Source: Oscillospiraceae bacterium (lineage in GTDB: Bacteria; Bacillota; Clostridia; Oscillospirales; Oscillospiraceae). Taken from it: 5,552 nucleotides of DNA. Under the pieces are notes generated by a model. It had not been told where the DNA came from, searched no databases, and saw nothing but the letters and a program-made list of their open reading frames with translations. The DNA is taken from NCBI GenBank assembly GCA_016302405.1, contig JAEDNR010000101.1, positions 1 to 5,552 on the forward strand, given 5' to 3'. The number at the start of each line of letters is the position of its first letter. The stretch's first letter is position 1. Made by a program: the position numbers and the translations under genes. This document shows positions 4,752-5,552 of the stretch, in pieces.

Positions 4752-5419
4752 ACTTTTACCACCTTATAGCCCACGCCCCGCATGGTGACGATCCGGAAAT
4801 CCGAATTGTTCCGGAACCGGTCCCGCAGCCGCCCGATGTGCACATCCACGGTATGGGGGTCGCTTTCGGAATCATAGCCCCAGATCTCGTCCATCAGCTG
4901 CTGGCGGGTAAAGATCCTGCCGGGGAAGGACACCATTTTATACAGCAGCATGAACTCCTTCTGGGGAAGGATCATGCTCTCCGTTTTCGTCGTTACGGTG
5001 AGGGAATCGCATTCCAGCACCGTGTCCCCGATGACCTGGCGGCGTTCATTGATCATCTGGGCCCGGCGGAGCAGCGCCCCCACCCGCAGGACCATTTCAT
5101 TGACGTTGACGGGCTTTACCATGTAGTCGTCCGTTCCCGACAGGAAGCCCATTTTCATGTCGTCAAAGGCATCCTTCGCGGTGATCATCAGCACGGGTGT
5201 GGTATTCCCGGCCTCCCGCAGGGTCCGAACCAGCTCATAGCCGTCCATTACCGGCATCATAATATCCGAGATGATCAGGTCATAGTAGTCCTTCTCCATG
5301 GCGTCCAGGGCTTCCCGGCCGTTGGACACGCCGTCCGCCCTGTAGCCGTTCTTTATCAGAACGTGGGCAAAGAGCTGGCGCAGCTCCCGGTCATCCTCTA
5401 CAATCAAAATTTTCAGCAT
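4748..5419 (-). CDS. OmpR/PhoB-family response regulator
   Basis: This cytoplasmic transcription factor is activated by the adjacent kinase. With the chosen start it has 223 residues, typical for the family. The receiver domain (1-118) has acidic pocket E8/D9/D10 (IVEDD), phospho-acceptor D52 in IISDIMMPVMDGY, T80 in MITAKD and K102 in YMVKP. The winged-helix DNA-binding domain (about 128-222) has LPQKEFMLLYKM, the recognition region DPHTVDVHIGRLRDRF (187-202) and the terminal wing VTMRGVGYKV (211-220). The ATG at 5419 is preferred because GGAGGA lies 5 bases upstream and MLKILIVEDD is the standard N-terminus. An upstream ATG at 5533 would add 38 residues translated from repeat DNA. The stop TGA overlaps the kinase ATG by 4 bases in all, indicating translational coupling. 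The target genes are unknown. Confidence 0.95.
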   Translation of the reverse strand: MLKILIVEDDRELRQLFAHVLIKNGYRADGVSNGREALDAMEKDYYDLIISDIMMPVMDGYELVRTLREAGNTTPVLMITAKDAFDDMKMGFLSGTDDYMVKPVNVNEMVLRVGALLRRAQMINERRQVIGDTVLECDSLTVTTKTESMILPQKEFMLLYKMVSFPGRIFTRQQLMDEIWGYDSESDPHTVDVHIGRLRDRFRNNSDFRIVTMRGVGYKVVKV

Positions 5420-5424
5420 ATTCG

Positions 5425-5430
5425 TCCTCC
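5425..5430 (-). promoter_or_regulatory. Ribosome binding site of the response regulator
   Basis: On the - strand this reads GGAGGA, 5 bases before ATG 5419. It rules out the in-frame upstream start at 5533, which lies inside the heptad repeats. Confidence 0.75.
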
Positions 5431-5438
5431 GTTTTTTC

Positions 5439-5450
5439 CGCCCATGGGCG
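5439..5450. promoter_or_regulatory. 12-bp palindrome in the regulator leader
   Basis: CGCCCATGGGCG is a perfect palindrome 8 bases upstream of the ribosome site of the two-component operon. It could be an operator or a small leader structure. It occurs only once here and nothing ties it to a known regulator. Confidence 0.25.
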
Positions 5451-5464
5451 CAACCCGTTTTTAA

Positions 5465-5504
5465 GTTGTCGGCTTTCGTAAGCACACTGATAAATTGGGA
5501 ATTT
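5465..5504 (+). repeat. Outer module copy F
   Basis: The copy starts GTTGTCGGCTTTCGTAAGCA and ends in AAATTGGGAATTT (5492-5504). Of all copies, its stretch TCGGCTTTCGTAAGCACA is closest to the IS left end (TCGGCTTTAGTAAGCACA at 278-295, one substitution). It is followed by a small GCGGC/GCCG stem and then the heptad array. It lies upstream of the two-component operon, so the operon promoter is probably within or beyond it. I could not identify a convincing -35/-10 pair. Confidence 0.55.
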
Positions 5505-5517
5505 AGCGGCTCCGCCG

Positions 5518-5552
5518 AATTGACAATTGACAATTGACAGTTGACAATTGTT
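5518..5552. repeat. Tandem heptad repeat AATTGAC
   Basis: Four full units of 7 bases (5518, 5525, 5532 and 5539, the last with one A-to-G change) and a partial fifth unit (5546-5552) run into the window edge. Each unit contains CAATTG or its remnant, and on the - strand the array reads as repeated TTGTCAA. The true length is not visible because the window ends inside it. Confidence 0.8.

Noticed and set aside
5420..5533. N-terminal extension of the response regulator by 38 residues.
   Set aside because: It is translated from the heptad array and outer module. ATG 5419 has a strong ribosome site and gives a normal receiver-domain start.
5518..5552. Possible CRISPR array.
   Set aside because: The units are contiguous 7-mers with no spacers, and no cas gene is present.

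Overview
The window reads as chromosomal DNA from a GC-rich member of the Clostridia, most likely an Oscillospiraceae-type gut Firmicute. That is inference from three things: Firmicutes-style AGGAGG-like ribosome sites, the gene families present, and intergenic hairpin repeats of the CATTGCGA...GGCAATC kind, which I associate with that group. No rRNA, tRNA or species-specific marker is present, so the genus cannot be named.

Layout. Positions 1-270 carry no gene. They hold the tail of a hairpin repeat, a recurring short module and a dense string of hairpins. Positions 271-1272 are a complete 1.0 kb insertion sequence of the IS1595 type, with one intact transposase on the + strand. All remaining genes are on the - strand. 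In transcription order they are an OmpR-family response regulator (5419-4748), a short two-TM histidine kinase overlapping it by 4 bases (4751-3714), a divergent PlsY-like membrane acyltransferase (3475-2873) and an MGDG-synthase/UgtP-type glycosyltransferase (2525-1389). The sensor pair is one operon. The two lipid genes are separated from it and from each other by repeat-filled gaps of about 240 and 350 bp, so co-transcription is possible but not shown.

Functionally, PlsY-type enzymes start phospholipid synthesis by acylating glycerol-3-phosphate. UgtP/MGDG-type enzymes put sugar on diacylglycerol. The locus therefore looks like membrane-lipid or glycolipid synthesis next to an envelope-type two-component system. 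Regulation of the lipid genes by the sensor pair is only a guess from position.

The most interesting layer is between the genes, where four of the five intergenic stretches contain the same modular parts. An outer module (a TATCGGCTTT-like end, then AAATTGGGAATTT) appears at 77-116, 2558-2598, 2814-2853 (inverted) and 5465-5504. A degraded inverted match is at 1273-1305. The module encloses different hairpin cargos: a five-hairpin string at 135-236, a REPIN-like inverted doublet at 2631-2802, and the start of an AATTGAC heptad array at 5518-5552. The outer end shares 14 bases with the terminal repeat of the IS1595-like element, which suggests IS-related non-autonomous elements with interchangeable cargo. 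A second hairpin doublet (3564-3675) shows a compensatory base-pair swap relative to the first, pointing to selection on, or copying of, the folded form.
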